A stretch of 64,000 nt of DNA. Source: Patiria pectinifera. Its lineage: Eukaryota; Echinodermata; Asteroidea; Valvatida; Asterinidae. The position numbers and the translations under genes were made by a program. Positions 11,816 to 23,779 of this stretch are shown here, piece after piece. Within the stretch, counting starts at the first letter, position 1. Each line of letters starts with the position of its first letter. Where the stretch lies: assembly GCA_029964075.1 (NCBI GenBank), contig CM057149.1:4784465-4848464 (forward strand). Reading direction: 5' to 3'. Under the pieces are notes generated by a model. The model was given only the letters and a program-made list of their open reading frames with translations, did no database searches and had not been told where the DNA came from.

Positions 11816-12574
11816 AGTTGAGGTAGTCTTCCTGGCACACTTTGACCTTTGGCATAGAAATATGTAAAGGTCACATAAATATGTAAATATGTAGATACAG
11901 ATATAAATATGAATGAATGGGGTTAGGAATTTCTGGCACAGTTTGACCCCTAATGAATGGATGGGATGAATAAGGAATAGATGAGGGTATGGAATTGGGT
12001 ACAGTTTAACCTATTCTATGGGAAAGATTGCATATATGTATGGGGAAATATAAAAATTTATAGTACAATTTGACCTTTAGCCCTAACAGTATATACATGT
12101 AGTTATGTATCTACAAGTGTATTACATGCGGTTACGCAATCCGACCACGGCCAGCTGTGGCCGGCAGTACTTAATCCTCTTGGACAATAGACTGTTGACG
12201 TAGGTGGTGTCCGGAAGTGAGCGTCGATCCGTAATCCTCTAGGACAATAGGACTGTTGACGTAGGTGCGCTCGCGTGTGGTGAGTGTGTAATCTGTCGGA
12301 CAATGGGACTTTAAGTGGCCAGAAGTATTTAGTGACAGCTCCGTGGGGGTTAGCCGGATCGGAACAGATCGATATTTCTCGAAAGGGGCCACCGTAGGCC
12401 GTGGTGTGAGGCATCGATTAGGCTCTATATCTTTAAGTCTACAGATAGATGCGCGTACAATAAGGAATGGATTCATTGGTTTAAAAAGCGTCATTATAGC
12501 CATAACAAAAGCGTTGGTTTTAACACAACCATCGTTTAAATCTGGGCGTTTTGTGTTTTGTGTCAAGTTTGGTG
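11816..12574. repeat. AT-rich stretch and ~58-bp tandem repeat
   Basis: 11816-12110 is AT-rich with recurring TTTGACC and TATGTAAATATG words. 12170-12320 contains two and a half copies of a unit starting TAATCCTCT.GGACAATAG and containing GACTGTTGACGTAGGTG. Nothing coding recognised. Confidence 0.45.
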
Positions 12575-12632
12575 AACCACCCCAAGTCAAAATTGAATAA
12601 TTTAGATATGGCAAAATAAAGAAATTGTACAA
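12575..12632 (-). mobile_element. Short LINE RT C-terminal fragment
   Basis: Minus-strand peptide LYNFFILPYLNYSILTWGG matches the post-RT region of the LINE immediately to the right (LYNSFVLPYLNYSILTWGS near 13370-13420). Only this scrap is left; the following frame does not match any LINE. Confidence 0.6.
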
Positions 12633-12939
12633 GATTAATTATTGTTTGGAAACATTTATTTCAATGATGTCATTCATTACAATTATGTACAATCATGTAT
12701 AAATTAAGAAAGGTCAGTAGTAATATATATGACAGTTATGTACACAGTGATTACTAATAAGTGTAATATTAAATGACAACAGTTAGGTATAAGGTTAAGC
12801 AGACGCTTTTGTGCCCTTACCTAGGGACAGACATACAACCAAAGTACTGTAACAAGGGACAAACAAAACACAACGGTAGACAGACAGGACAAGTGTGTAA
12901 GACAAGGCCTAAATATTAATGCACATATAACATTTCAAT

Positions 12940-15885
12940 TTATGAATATGATTCGATAAAATGAGTTTTTAAATTTTTGACAAAGGCAGATAGTGAGGGT
13001 AACAGTTTAAGAGAGTCATCTAAACTATTCCAGTACAAGGTGCCTCGATGAATCACACTGTTTTTGACATTGACGTCCTGTTAAATTGGACAAACAGATT
13101 TCCCTTAGCACTACTTCGGGTGTTATATACATGAACATTAGATGCTAAGGTAAAACAAGAATCAAAACAGGACGGGAGTAGATTATGCTTAAATTTAAAC
13201 ATTAATTTTCCTAAATTAAGGTAATATAAGTCATTACATTGTAATATATTTAATTTAGCAAATAACGGAGCAGAATGATCACGATAGCCAGCATTTGAAA
13301 TTACACGAACTGCTCGCTTCTGTAAAGTAAGTAATTTGTTACACTTAGATGGCAAACTGCCCCAGGTCAAGATTGAGTAATTTAAGTATGGTAAAACAAA
13401 TGAATTATACAATGTTAATAAAATCTTACTCGGAAGATAATATTTCAAACGATTCATTATTCCAACGTTCTTTGATATTTTTGTCGCTACTTCATCAATA
13501 TGATGTTTCCAAGTGAGATTTTCATCAATAGTTACACCCAGGAATTTAGTTGTCTTAACCTGATTAAGCCTTGAGTTATTTAAATTCAGAGGAACAGATT
13601 GTGTGTACTTGTACTGATTGGCACAAAAAATCATATAATTTGACTTGACGACATTAATAGATAATTTATTTGCGAGAAGCCATGTACTGATCTTTTCAAG
13701 TTCCATATTTAGGTTACTAACTGCTTCATCTACATTATTGTGAGTGTACAACAAACTTGTATCATCTGCAAATAAACAAAATGTTACAGTGTCTGAAGTA
13801 TTACATATATCATTAATATAAAGAAAAAAATAGTAGAGGACCCAATACGGAACCCTGAGGTACCCCACACGTAATGAATCGGCTAGTTGAAGTTACAGAT
13901 TGATACGATACATACTGGTTTCTGTTACACAGATAACTTTTCAGAAGGTCCAAAGCTGTTCCCCGCACTCCATAATGATCTAATTTACTTATAAGAATAT
14001 CGTGATTTACAGTATCAAATGCTTTTGATAAGTCTAAGAATATGCCTATGGAGAAATTATTTTGATCAATTGCATTACATAATTTATTAACTACATATGA
14101 TATCGCTAATTCAGTTGAACGATTTTGTCTAAATCCAAATTGAGACTCAGAAAGAATATTATTTTTAGTGATAAAAGATACTAATCGTTTGTAAATAAGC
14201 TTTTCAAATAGTTTTGAAAATGTAGATAGGACTGATATGGGTCTATAGTTGGTAATGTTATGCTTACAACCTTTTTTATATATCGGTGTTACTTGGGCTA
14301 TTTTTAGATCATCGGGGAAAACTCCAGCTGTCAAACACTTGTTAAAGATGTCAGACAAAGGCTTAGCTATAGAATACCGTGCTTGTTTGATGACAGAGGA
14401 ACTTAAACCATCAAATCCAGGGGCTTTCCCAGAAGGTATTTTGTTAAGATAATCAACAACCTCTTCCTTGGTAATAGGTGTAAGAAACAGTGAATTTGGA
14501 CATTTGTTGCTTAGAAATGAATCAAAGGAAGTGTTACATAACGGGAGTTCACTGGAGAGGCTACTGCCGATGTTAACAAAGTAGTCGTTAAATGCTTCTG
14601 CAATTTCCTTGTCATTGTTAATTTCGTTACCATCCTGAAAGAAGTAAGATGTGTTTACATTTTGCTTGCGCTTGTTAAGTAAGGAATTAATAACTTTCCA
14701 AGTACCCTTGATATTACCTTGCACTTCGCTAAATTTTGTGTATAAATATTCTTTTTGGCTAATTTGATTAAAGAATTCAATTTGCTTTTATACAGAGTGT
14801 AGACAGAGTTGTTGCTCGCAGTCAAGTTGCTCGTAAATTTTCGGTACAAATGATTTTTCGTCTGATAGAAATGTAAATACCATCAGATAACCATGGGGAT
14901 TTACATTTATTGTATCGGCATTTAACATCTTGTAAAGGAAAGTTTTTATTATAAAGTTGTTGGACATTTGATAGGAAATTATTATACATACGATGTATAT
15001 CGTTAATTGATATTACAGAATCCCAATCAATCATATTTAGATCATGAATGAAGTTTTCAACATTACTGGTATTAAAGGTACGTTTTTGGAATTTGTTGCT
15101 GGTTCGGGGACTTTCTTTGACACTGTTGATTACTAAGAATACGGGGAGATGGTCTGTGACATCAGTCATCAAAACACCAGAGGAAAGATTCGAAAGGTCA
15201 TTGGTTAGAATGTTATCAATAAGAGTTGCACTATCGGCAGTGATCCTTGTTGGTTTGTCAATAGTTGGATAAAATGATTGAGATAGAACAGTATTCATAA
15301 AGGTCTGCACACTATTGTCAATATCATACTCAAGTAAGTTGATATTATAGTCACCCATTATATAACATTTTTATTTTCACTAGATATAAGTGACAAAACA
15401 GTACCAAAGCATTCTGTAAAGTTGTTGGTTAAAACACAAGGGGGTTTATAGACAGTTCCAATAATAACATTCGCTTTACCTGTATTTATAACTTCAATAA
15501 AACATGATTCAATATCGGAATTGTTAATTGATAAGTCGTTGCGAACTTTATATACCAAATCCTCTTGTATATAAAGTGCAACCCCACCACCCCTCTTGTC
15601 TTGTCTACAGGTTCCCTCAATGACATAGTTTGGAATTTGTATTAGAGGGTCATGAATATCATTTAACCAGGTTTCCGATATTCCAATAAACGCAAAATCC
15701 TTCCGTAGTAAGTTAATATACTGATTAATGCTTGATACGTTTTTTCGTAAGCTACGAGCATTGAAATGTAATAATTTAATGTCGGCGTTCCTAATGAAAT
15801 GATCACTGAATTCATCCTGATCGTAGTAATAGCAATTTTTGTCGGGAATATCAAAATTTGTATCTGGATCTATATCAGAAGTCAT
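12940..15885 (-). pseudogene. LINE ORF2 endonuclease-RT with frameshifts
   Basis: Endonuclease part: HFNARSLRKNV, GISETW, GTVYKPP, then GDYNINLLEYD and TDHLPVF (catalytic Asp/His). RT part: [56 protein letters not shown] (motif A), CGVPQGSVLGPLLFF, CLFADDTSLLY (motif C), and the post-RT region. The frame changes near 15358 (inside the endonuclease at the GD motif, fitting a 1-nt loss), near 14850, 14740, 13840 and 13065. The true C-terminus (KLLPSLSAFVKNLKTHFIES) ends with a TAA at 12940-12942. Confidence 0.85.
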
Positions 15886-16097
15886 TCAATAGGGTATGTT
15901 TATTGGTTAATTAATAAAAACAAAATCAAAACATATCAAGCACGAAATATAACTCACCAGAATAAGCAGGATAAACTTGTGATGTCGGCTTGTCTCACAC
16001 TGAGGCACAAATACACACACATAAATACACAAAACAAAGGACATGAATAGAGTAGTGAAGATTAAATGTAAGTGTACATTGTGATGCATTGTTGACT

Positions 16098-16985
16098 TCA
16101 GGCGTCTCCCTCAAGACGGAATGATCTGAACGGGCCATCTTGGATCTTGTACCTGATCATGGCTGGTACTGACCAAGGAATGTATGCAAAGTGGACCCGC
16201 TCCTCTCTTTGAATGCGTCGCAGGTGCATTTCCCTCAGCTGCTTGCGTTGGGCCCTGACTTTGGGTGTGACGTCGTCCGTTATGAAGATGTTGTTGCCCT
16301 TGAACTTGTTGTTCTTCAGATGTTTTGCTGCATTCTTTAGGATGAATTGACGATCGCTGTATCGAAGAAGCCGGCAGTGAATTGGTCTTGGGCGTGGTGA
16401 GCTGAGTGCTGCAGCTGAGCCTGTACCGGGTGGTGGACCCGTGCGATGTGCCCGGTCGATCTCGATCTCGTCGGCACCCTGGAGCTTTAGATGATTGGCC
16501 AAGAGCTCGTGGACGAAGTCCTCGCACGATTCCGATCCGGCCTCAGATCTCTCAGGAATGCCTTGGATGACAACGTTGTTACGGCGACTTCGATTGTGGA
16601 TGTCATCAATCTTGTCTTCGCGGTTCCTGATGATCCGCAGGTTGTACTCGGTTTTTGTGTTGATCAGCTTTTTGATGGCGTCATGACTTTCCTGGACAAA
16701 CGTTACAGATGTTTTGAGTTCAGCGATGTCTGTGGCATTTGAAGACACCTGCTGATGGGTCTGTTGGTGCTTAAGCTCTAGGGAGGTCAGTCGTGATTCG
16801 ATGTTAGTGATTGACGCCAGAACCTTGTCAAGCTTGTCGTCAATGATCGATAGCTTGTCACTGCATACGCATGACGCAACATAGCCGCCATCTTGGTCGC
16901 TGTCATTCGGGCTCGGGAGATCTTTTTTTGAGCTGGGTTTTCGGCGACTCCGAGGTGCTTTAGTTGCTGGATCCTTGTCAGTCAT
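16098..16985 (-). CDS. LINE ORF1 RNA-binding protein, intact
   Basis: 295 residues from ATG at 16985 to a stop at 16098. The layout is a basic Ser/Pro-rich N-terminus, a heptad-rich probable coiled coil around residues 45-130 (DKLDKVLASITNIESRL, TSLELKHQQ), then an RRM-like segment with NRSRRNNVVIQGIPE and IDRAHRTGPPPG, a PRPIHCRLLRYSDRQFIL strand, and a basic C-terminal domain. This matches L1/Tx1-type ORF1 proteins, which trimerise and coat element RNA as nucleic-acid chaperones. The frame is uninterrupted although the partner ORF2 is broken. Confidence 0.85.
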   Translation of the reverse strand: MTDKDPATKAPRSRRKPSSKKDLPSPNDSDQDGGYVASCVCSDKLSIIDDKLDKVLASITNIESRLTSLELKHQQTHQQVSSNATDIAELKTSVTFVQESHDAIKKLINTKTEYNLRIIRNREDKIDDIHNRSRRNNVVIQGIPERSEAGSESCEDFVHELLANHLKLQGADEIEIDRAHRTGPPPGTGSAAALSSPRPRPIHCRLLRYSDRQFILKNAAKHLKNNKFKGNNIFITDDVTPKVRAQRKQLREMHLRRIQREERVHFAYIPWSVPAMIRYKIQDGPFRSFRLEGDA

Positions 16986-17104
16986 GGTAAGATGTGTCTA
17001 TCTAAAATGACTGTAAGCAGTAGTGGCAATATTTTTTTCAAAATGACGCAACATTTATGTAAAAAGAGGGAGAGCGGATAGTACACAACCTTACTCGTCA
17101 CGCA

Positions 17105-17850
17105 TTAGATTCTACTAGGGATGTAATATTTTAATCGATTCATTATGCCAACAATTTTTGATATTTTTGTCGCTATATCATCGATGTGTTTTTCCAAGTG
17201 AGATTCTTGTCAATAGTTATGCCCAAGAATTTAGTGCTTTTTACTTGACTTAAGTTGGAATCGTTTAAACTTAAGGGAACCAATTGAGTGTATTTATACT
17301 GATGGGCACAAAAAAATCATATAGTTCGATTTCAACAAATTAATGCAAAGTTTGTTAGCTAAGAGCCATGTACTAATTATTTTCAATTCAACATTAAGTT
17401 TCTAATAGCAGTATCAACATTTTTATGAGTTTATAATAAACTAGTGTCATTGGCAAATAAACAAACTGAAATAATGTCATAGGTGTTAATGACATCATTA
17501 ATATAAATAATAAAAAGTATTTGGCCTAATACAGTACCCCACAAGTAATATCTCGATAGGAAGAATTTACAGAATTATATGACACGTACTGCTTTTTATT
17601 ACTCAAATAACTTTTAAATAAGTCAAGTGCTATTCCCCGCACACCGAAGTGTTCCAACTTGCTTATTAAAGTACCATGATTGACTGTATCAAAAGCTTTT
17701 GACAAGTCTAGAAATATGCCAATCGAGAAATTATTATGTTCAATCGCGGTACATATTTTGCTTAGAACATAGGATGTCGCCAGATCAGTTGACCTTTTTT
17801 GTCTAAAACCAAATTGTGCATCAGACACGATATCGTGCTTGTTCATTAAG
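17105..17850 (-). mobile_element. Degenerate LINE RT fragment
   Basis: Same family and orientation as the adjacent LINE. An open stretch at 17526-17846 carries DAQFGFRQKRSTDLATSYV and [20 protein letters not shown]. Toward lower coordinates, several frames continue with TWLLANK and TKFLGITIDKNLTWKN homology, broken by stops. It is an older copy beside which the larger LINE inserted. Just beyond it, 17850-17895, lies a + strand scrap (AAACCAAGTAGAACTGAG) of the LINE also seen at 26340 and 28361. Confidence 0.75.
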
Positions 17851-18141
17851 GGTAAAGGGGATCTTTTTGTGAAACCAAGTAGAACTGAGTTTTTTTCTAG
17901 GCACTAATACTAAAATTGACATCTAAAAAAAACCCGGATTTTTTTCCCGAACAAGTAAAAGTGCAACATCGCTGTAAAACAATAATTAACGATAAAGGCA
18001 TTTTTTTAAACAGCTGATGGTACACGATTTTGGGGGTACCCAGATACACGGAAGAGTTCTTGGTCACATGGGTCAGACTCAAAGAAAAACTCAGGGAGAC
18101 GGATCCTACGGTAGTATTCCTTGAGATTTTGCCTGGCCGAG

Positions 18142-18323
18142 CGCCAGTAGTAATGATTACGCCCTCTTGCGTTCGTGACCTTCGACCTTCCGTCTTCGTT
18201 CTATCGTTTATCGCTCAATATGCGCTCTCGCCTTTGTTCATTAAAGTAACCCATTATACCCGATAAGTCGATTACAGTTGCGGTTATTGTGTGTGTTGGA
18301 TTGAACTCTTGTCCTTACTGGCG
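18142..18323 (+). repeat. 5' LTR (182 bp)
   Basis: Starts CGCCAGTAGTAATGATTACG and ends CTTGTCCTTACTGGCG. The terminal short inverted repeat is CGCCAGTA...TACTGGCG rather than TG...CA. Immediately downstream, 18324-18341 (TGGTTGCAGCGTTTTGAG) begins with TGG and is the likely tRNA primer-binding site. Confidence 0.85.
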
Positions 18324-18628
18324 TGGTTGCAGCGTTTTGAGATGAATCTTCGCCGTAGAAAGTGTGGAAAATGTGCTTCAAACCTCGGACATACCGGACA
18401 CAAACATAGCCATTTACGCACACGGAGAGTGACTGTACAGTTATACATACAATTGAGTACATCGTCTTGTCATTCAGTGGTTAAATTTTGGAGTGCACTA
18501 TGGCGTCCACGCACCGCGCACCGAAGCAGTGGTGCTTGAGCAAGGTAGAAACAGTAAACACTTTCGAGAACTGACGGCTAAACCTTCAATATACACTCTC
18601 ACTTGATTCCAACTTTGCTCCATTCTTA

Positions 18629-19340
18629 GTGGAGGGCTGTCAATGGGGGAACAATGGTGGACAAACGCAAAACTGCTCAGCAAAAAAAGTTACTATGCTT
18701 GAGCTAATGTTGGGGCAAATCGCCAATTATTGCCCCGTTATATCCAGAAATACCATTATCAAGAACTCAACTTTAGTACAGACCATATGGCAAGTTATAC
18801 GCCTACACTTTGGCTGTCAATCAACTGGCGCCCACTTTATTGACTTTTCTGACATCCACCTCCGCCCAGATGAGCGACCAGAGCATCTGTATCAGCGCCT
18901 CATGGCATTTGCAGAGGACAATTTACTCCGCTCGGACAGCGGAATTTCCCATCATGGCCAGCCAGTTACTGAGGATGAGGAACTGTCTCCCTCCTTAGAG
19001 AACTTAATCGTCCTGACATGGTTGCGACTGATACATACCAGTCTGCCAAAGTTAGTGAAGCAGCGATATGGTACAGAGCTCCGGTCACGCACACTCGCCT
19101 TTATCACGCCTGAGATATCGCAAGCTCTTGACTTGCTCCTGGAGGAAGTTCATGCCTCCGATGACGCCAAGGCAATGCGTAGAGCAACCTCACGCCCTCC
19201 CCCTCCACGCCCGTCTTTCGGCTCGCAACCCAGGTCCGAACGACGTCAACCAAAGTCATGACCCATCTGCAAACAGGTTGGACGGAACAGTTCCAATCAC
19301 TTCCTAAGCGAGTGCCCTCACCTCTCCGAGCAGGACCGTA
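18629..19340 (+). pseudogene. Gag-like region with zinc-knuckle remnant
   Basis: Open from 18629 to a TGA at 19259-19261. It contains a capsid-like segment ([37 protein letters not shown]) and a basic Pro/Arg-rich tail. The same frame continues past the TGA as PICKQVGRNSSNHFLSEC, a C-x2-C-x9-H-x4-C-like zinc knuckle whose first Cys codon appears to have become the stop. The frame then shifts near 19335 into the protease frame. A nucleocapsid role is inferred from position and motif. Confidence 0.7.
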
Positions 19341-20262
19341 CCGACGCTTTATCCTGAAAGCCCGTCAAATCGCCAACATCCTGGACAACAGCCCAGAAGA
19401 CGAGCCCCCAGTAGTCAATGAGGATGAGGAGAGCCCTGACACGAACGACAGGGACAATCCCTCCGCCTTCAGAGTCCAGACACGACATTCCCCGCACTTG
19501 GACACGTGTTGTGGCCATCACACCATCCGCATAACCATCGATAGTGGAGCCACAGGAAACATGATCCGTGCCTCCGCTGCAAAGCGCCTAGGGGCTACAA
19601 TAAAGGAGAGCTCCCAATCTGCACATCAAGAAGATGGTTCATCCCCACTCACGGTAATGGGCGAGACACGCCTCACACTCTCCCGTGATGGCTGTGAGTT
19701 CTGCTTCGAAGCCCTAGTGATCGAGAACCTCGATGTCGACGCACTTGGTGGTACACGTTTTATGGAGACAAATGACTTGGCCGTTCGACCAGCCAAGCGC
19801 CTCATCTCCCTCGCTGATGGAACCACCTTCCTCTACGGCTCACCCACAGACCAACCCAGGCCTCATAGCGTCCGCCGTGCACATGTACTTCGTGCTCCTG
19901 CCAGCTCCACCACTGTCTGGCCAGGAGAATTCATTGAGGTACAACTCCCCAAGGACATATCATCATCGGACAGCACTTTCGCCCTTGAGACCCGCACCGA
20001 TTCCCCTAGCTCCATTATGGCCGCCCCTGCTCAACTCTGGCCTCCCCCGGACATAATTGACAGTGTGGCAGGGAAAATCCGCATTCCTAACTTGACTACG
20101 GAGCCACGTGTACTGAAACGACATGAACACATCTGTCAAGTCCGCCCTGTGTTCGTACCCACCCCACCCCACGACAAAACAAGTGAGCGAGGTACCAACC
20201 AGAGCTGCCCCCGAAAAGCAACTGCCCCGGCCGGCCCTACACTCCAAACTAGTCTCCGTTGA
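19335..20262 (+). pseudogene. Retroelement aspartic protease region
   Basis: Open frame with the retropepsin motif ITIDSGATGNMI (DSGA at about 19540-19555), an acidic linker before it, and a hydrophilic dUTPase/protease-to-RT linker after it. It overlaps the start of the RT frame, which begins near 20123 in another frame, so a frameshift separates protease and RT. Single DSG motif, as in retroviral-type proteases that act as dimers. Confidence 0.75.
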
Positions 20263-21708
20263 ACCAGACAACATACTTCCTAACGAAACGAGAGCCGCTT
20301 TCCAGTCCCTCAACCAGGAATTTGATGAGGTCTTCAACCCAGTATTCAGTAGTTACAATGGCAGTGCTGGACACTTTGAAGCTGTCGTCAACATGGGCCC
20401 CGTCCAGCCCCCACAGCGCAAGGGGCGCCTCCCGCAGTATTCAAAGGACAAACTGCAGGAGCTTCAACACAAATTTGACGATCTTGAAGAAAAAGGTGTC
20501 TTTGCACGTCCAGAGGAAGTAGGCATCACAGTCGAATACCTCAACCCTTCCTTTCTCGTCAAGAAGTCGAATGGTGGCTTTCGATTAGTCACAGTCTTCG
20601 CCGATTTTGGCCGCTATAGCAAGCCACAGCCTGCCCTCATGCCTGATGTCAACTCCACCCTGCGACAAATCGCACAGTGTAAAAACATTATTGCCACTCC
20701 CCTTTCCGCGGAGTTCGCGTCTACACCAGGTCAGCAATGGGCAGGCCGGGCTCAGAAACTGCACTTGAAGAGCTTATGTGCTGCGTGCTGGGTGACCTGC
20801 TGAAGGAGGGCATAGTAGCCAAGATTGCAGACGACCTGTATTGTGGTGGCAACACTCACGTCGAACTGTTACATAATTGGAGGCGGGTCCTGCACACCCT
20901 GTACAAATGCGATCTTCGCTTCTCTGCCAAAAAGACCATCATCTGCCCAAAGACGACCACCATACTCGGATGGGTTTGGTCACTGGGAACACTTCATGCA
21001 AGTCCTCATGGCGTCGCGACCCTTGCATCATGCTCCATCCCTGAGAAAGTCGCAGGCCTGCGTTCTTTCATCGGGGCATACAAGGTCCTTACCCGCGTCC
21101 TTCCCAACTGTGCCTCCATCATCTCACCCCTAGACAGCGTCGTGGCTGGACGTCAGTCGGTTGATCGCCTTCAATGGACTGACGACAGTCGCACCGCCTT
21201 CTCCAGTGCTCAGGCTTCCCTCTCTAAAGCTCGTACGGTAACGTTACCTCGCCCAGTTGACCAGTTATGGATTGTCACAGACGGAGCTGTCAAGAATCAT
21301 GGCATTGGTGCAACCAAGTTTGTCACACGCCATGGTACGCTGCTCCTTGCCGGCTTTTTCAGTGCCAAACTCCGTGGGCGTCAGCCAACATGGCTCCCAT
21401 GCGAAGTAGAGCCCCTGTCAATTGCTGCTGCCACTAAGCACTTCAGCCCATACATCATTCAGTCTACACACAAAACATCCATCCCCACTGACAGCAAACC
21501 CTGTGTTCAAGCTTTTGAGAAGTTATGCCGTGGGATAATTTCCGCCAGCCCCCGAGTATCAACATTTCTGTCGACTGTCAGCCGCTTTCAAGCCACGGTC
21601 CGCCATCTCGCAGGCTCAGCGAATATCCCATCAGACTTTGCCAGTCGAAATGCCCCAGAGTGCACTGACTTTGCTTGCCCAATCTGCTCGTTCGTGAAGC
21701 ATACATAG
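20123..21708 (+). pseudogene. RT-RNase H, with deletion of motif A
   Basis: The first segment (20123-20705) holds the N-terminal RT part ([39 protein letters not shown]). At NIIAT the sequence jumps to the [11 protein letters not shown] region in a different frame, so about 20 residues including the motif A aspartate are missing. The second segment (to 21708) holds [13 protein letters not shown] (motif C, ADD), the connection, and RNase H starts at [16 protein letters not shown] and ends near SDFASRNAP. Catalytically dead as it stands. Confidence 0.85.
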
Positions 21709-21756
21709 GACTCCGTCGTCCAGCGCATCTCTACACAGGACATTGCCACTGACAAG

Positions 21757-23269
21757 GTGAAGCTGCCATTCACCAGTCGATCAGCCTGGGCAAACTTGCA
21801 GGCAGAGTGCCCAGATTCGCGCCGTACGCATGCTCATCTTCTGCAAAGCACTCGTCCCTCCAAAAAGGTCACCAATGCCAAAGATGTCAAACGGTACCTC
21901 AACGTCGCCACCATCGCTAAAGATGGGTTCCTGATCGTTCGCAGAGATGAGCCATTCGCTCCCACACGGGAGTGCATTGTAGTCCCACGACAGGTTTTGG
22001 ATGGCCTCCTCACTGCCCTTCACATCCAGCTCAACCATCCATCATGCCACCAACTCAAGTGCGTTGTCCATCGTTACTTCTATGCCCTCGACATGGACAA
22101 GTCCATTGAGAAAATCTCATCTAGTTGCCACCAATGCGCTGCTCTCTGCAATGCCCCCACTACCGTAAAGCCTCAAACCACCGAAGATCCACCAGATGCT
22201 GTCGGCATATCCTTCGCGGCCGACATTATCAAACGAAGTCGTCAGCTCATTCTTGTTGTACCTGAGAGTGTCACGTCTTTCACAGCCACATGCTTCATAG
22301 AAGATGGACGACACACCACTCTTTGGGATGCACTTATTACCCTTTGCATTGAGTTACGCCCACTTGACGGACCCCCAGCTGTAATCCGTACTGACCCAGC
22401 AGCAGGCTTCAGGTCCCTTGTGACTGATGAGCTCCTGCAGCAGCACAGGTTGACCATTGAACTTCATCATCAAGAATATCGACAAGAATCCAGTTGCCGA
22501 AAAAGCTGTACAAGAGCTGGAAGACGAGTTCCTGCGCCAAGATCCCATGGGTGGCGCCGTATCACCACTGACTCTTGCATTAGCCACATCTTGCCTGAAT
22601 TCCCGCATACGCTCCCGCGGTCTGTCCGCTCGCGAGATGTGGCATCAACGGGATCAGTTTACAAATAACAAGATTCCCATCACCGACCGGCAGTTGATTC
22701 TTGACATTCGCAACGCTAATCTCCCCCACAGTGAAAAGGCGAAGATACCATCAGACAGAATTGCATCTGACACTGTTGTCGCCATTGGGGACTTAGTATA
22801 TCTCCATGGTGACCGCAACAAAACAAAAGGACGAAACCGCTTCCTTGTGACAGCCATTGATGGGTTGTGGTGCAGTGTCCGTAAATTCATCGGAAACCGG
22901 CTCCGGAGCACATCCTACCGTGTTAAACGCTCAGAGTGTTTCAAGGTACCTTCCCACTCTGATATCGATCCACCTTTTCCATCAGAATGGCCCGATCTTC
23001 ATGACAGTGCTGATGAAGTAGACGCTGACATAGCACCAGCTCCACCCACACCACCTGCCATACCCATCATACTCTCGACACCTGCCAAGCAAGCTACTGG
23101 ATCCCCCTCTCTGGAAGCTGAGCATGCACCACAAGTAGCAGATGTACCTATTCACGCGTCGCTTACTCCACAGCCCACGATTCCTACAAACAGCCCTGGA
23201 GACATGAGCTTGTCCACGCTCACCCGCAAGACGCTCATCCCGCCTACGCAAACCACCCGCATACCTTGA
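21757..23269 (+). pseudogene. Integrase with one frameshift
   Basis: Starts with a zinc-binding segment (HIQLNHPSCHQLK, SSSCHQCAALC), then the DDE core: FAADIIKRSRQLILVV, VIRTDPAAGFRSL and, after a frameshift near 22470-22490, NPVAEKAVQELEDE. The C-terminal domain has GDLVYLHGDRNKTKGRNRFL and a Pro-rich tail ending in a stop at 23269. The order zinc-DDE-Cterm and placement after RNase H are Ty3/gypsy features. Confidence 0.85.
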
Positions 23270-23575
23270 TGACTACTTGACTGATTATTGACACTGATCC
23301 GTGACTGTGTGAACACTTGTAGTGTTTAGGACAAGATATATAATGCCTTCCTATGGAGTGGCACATTTGGGGCAGAATAATCCCCAGGGCTGGAGGGCAG
23401 TCTACCCCTATGAAGGCCCATTGTGTTCTTTATGTAGCATTAGATTCCATTTTGATATTATATATTTGGCTTTGTTTCTGGTTTCAATTGAGCGCAGCAA
23501 CAAAAAGCCATATTCTTCGTTCTCCTAATATATTTTACTGAAAGAGGGACTTGTTTCAGTTCTTTGCCTTGTTTC

Positions 23576-23594
23576 AAAAGAAAAAAAAAAGAGG
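23576..23594 (+). promoter_or_regulatory. Polypurine tract
   Basis: Run of 19 purines (A-rich, ending GAGG) three bases before the 3' LTR. This is the expected plus-strand primer site. Confidence 0.7.
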
Positions 23595-23597
23595 TCA

Positions 23598-23779
23598 CGC
23601 CAGTAGTAATCATTACGCCCTCTTGCGTTCGTGACCTTCGACCTTTTGTCTTCGTTCTATCGTTTATCGCTCAATGTGCAATCCCGCCTTTGTTCATTAA
23701 AGTGTCCCATTATACCCGATAAGTCGATTACAGTTGCGGTTATGGTGTGCGTTGGATTGAACTCTTGTCCTTACTGGTG
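23598..23779 (+). repeat. 3' LTR (182 bp)
   Basis: Same length as the 5' LTR and about 93% identical by eye. Differences cluster in the middle (GTGCAATCCC versus ATGCGCTCTC). The array block resumes immediately with GAGCTCTATCTAGTTC. Confidence 0.85.

Larger units (their letters stand above)
12640..17095 (-). mobile_element. Near full-length two-ORF LINE
   Basis: Reading on the minus strand: 5' UTR (17095-16986), ORF1, a ~210-base spacer, endonuclease-RT ORF2, and a 3' UTR to about 12640. ORF1 is intact but ORF2 has about five frameshifts. Relatives in the window are the fragments at 17105-17850 and 52046-54738. Clade is probably CR1/L2 by RT style; ORF1 is of the L1-like coiled-coil/RRM type. 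Confidence 0.85.
18142..23779 (+). mobile_element. Ty3/gypsy-type LTR retrotransposon, defective
   Basis: Two 182-bp LTRs enclose gag, protease, RT-RNase H and integrase in Ty3/gypsy order. It is inserted in an array block at GGCCGAG/CTCTATC. The uninterrupted site is seen at 29770-29790 and 30235-30250, and GAG is duplicated on both sides. The LTRs differ at roughly a dozen positions, so this is not a recent insertion. Several frame breaks and a deletion in RT show that the copy cannot mobilise itself. GC content is visibly higher than in the flanks. No envelope gene is seen. Confidence 0.9.

Noticed and set aside
12103..12600. Open frames on both strands beside the LINE (12103-12414, 12343-12600)
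   Set aside because: Only the first ~20 residues of the minus-strand frame match a LINE; the rest has no support.
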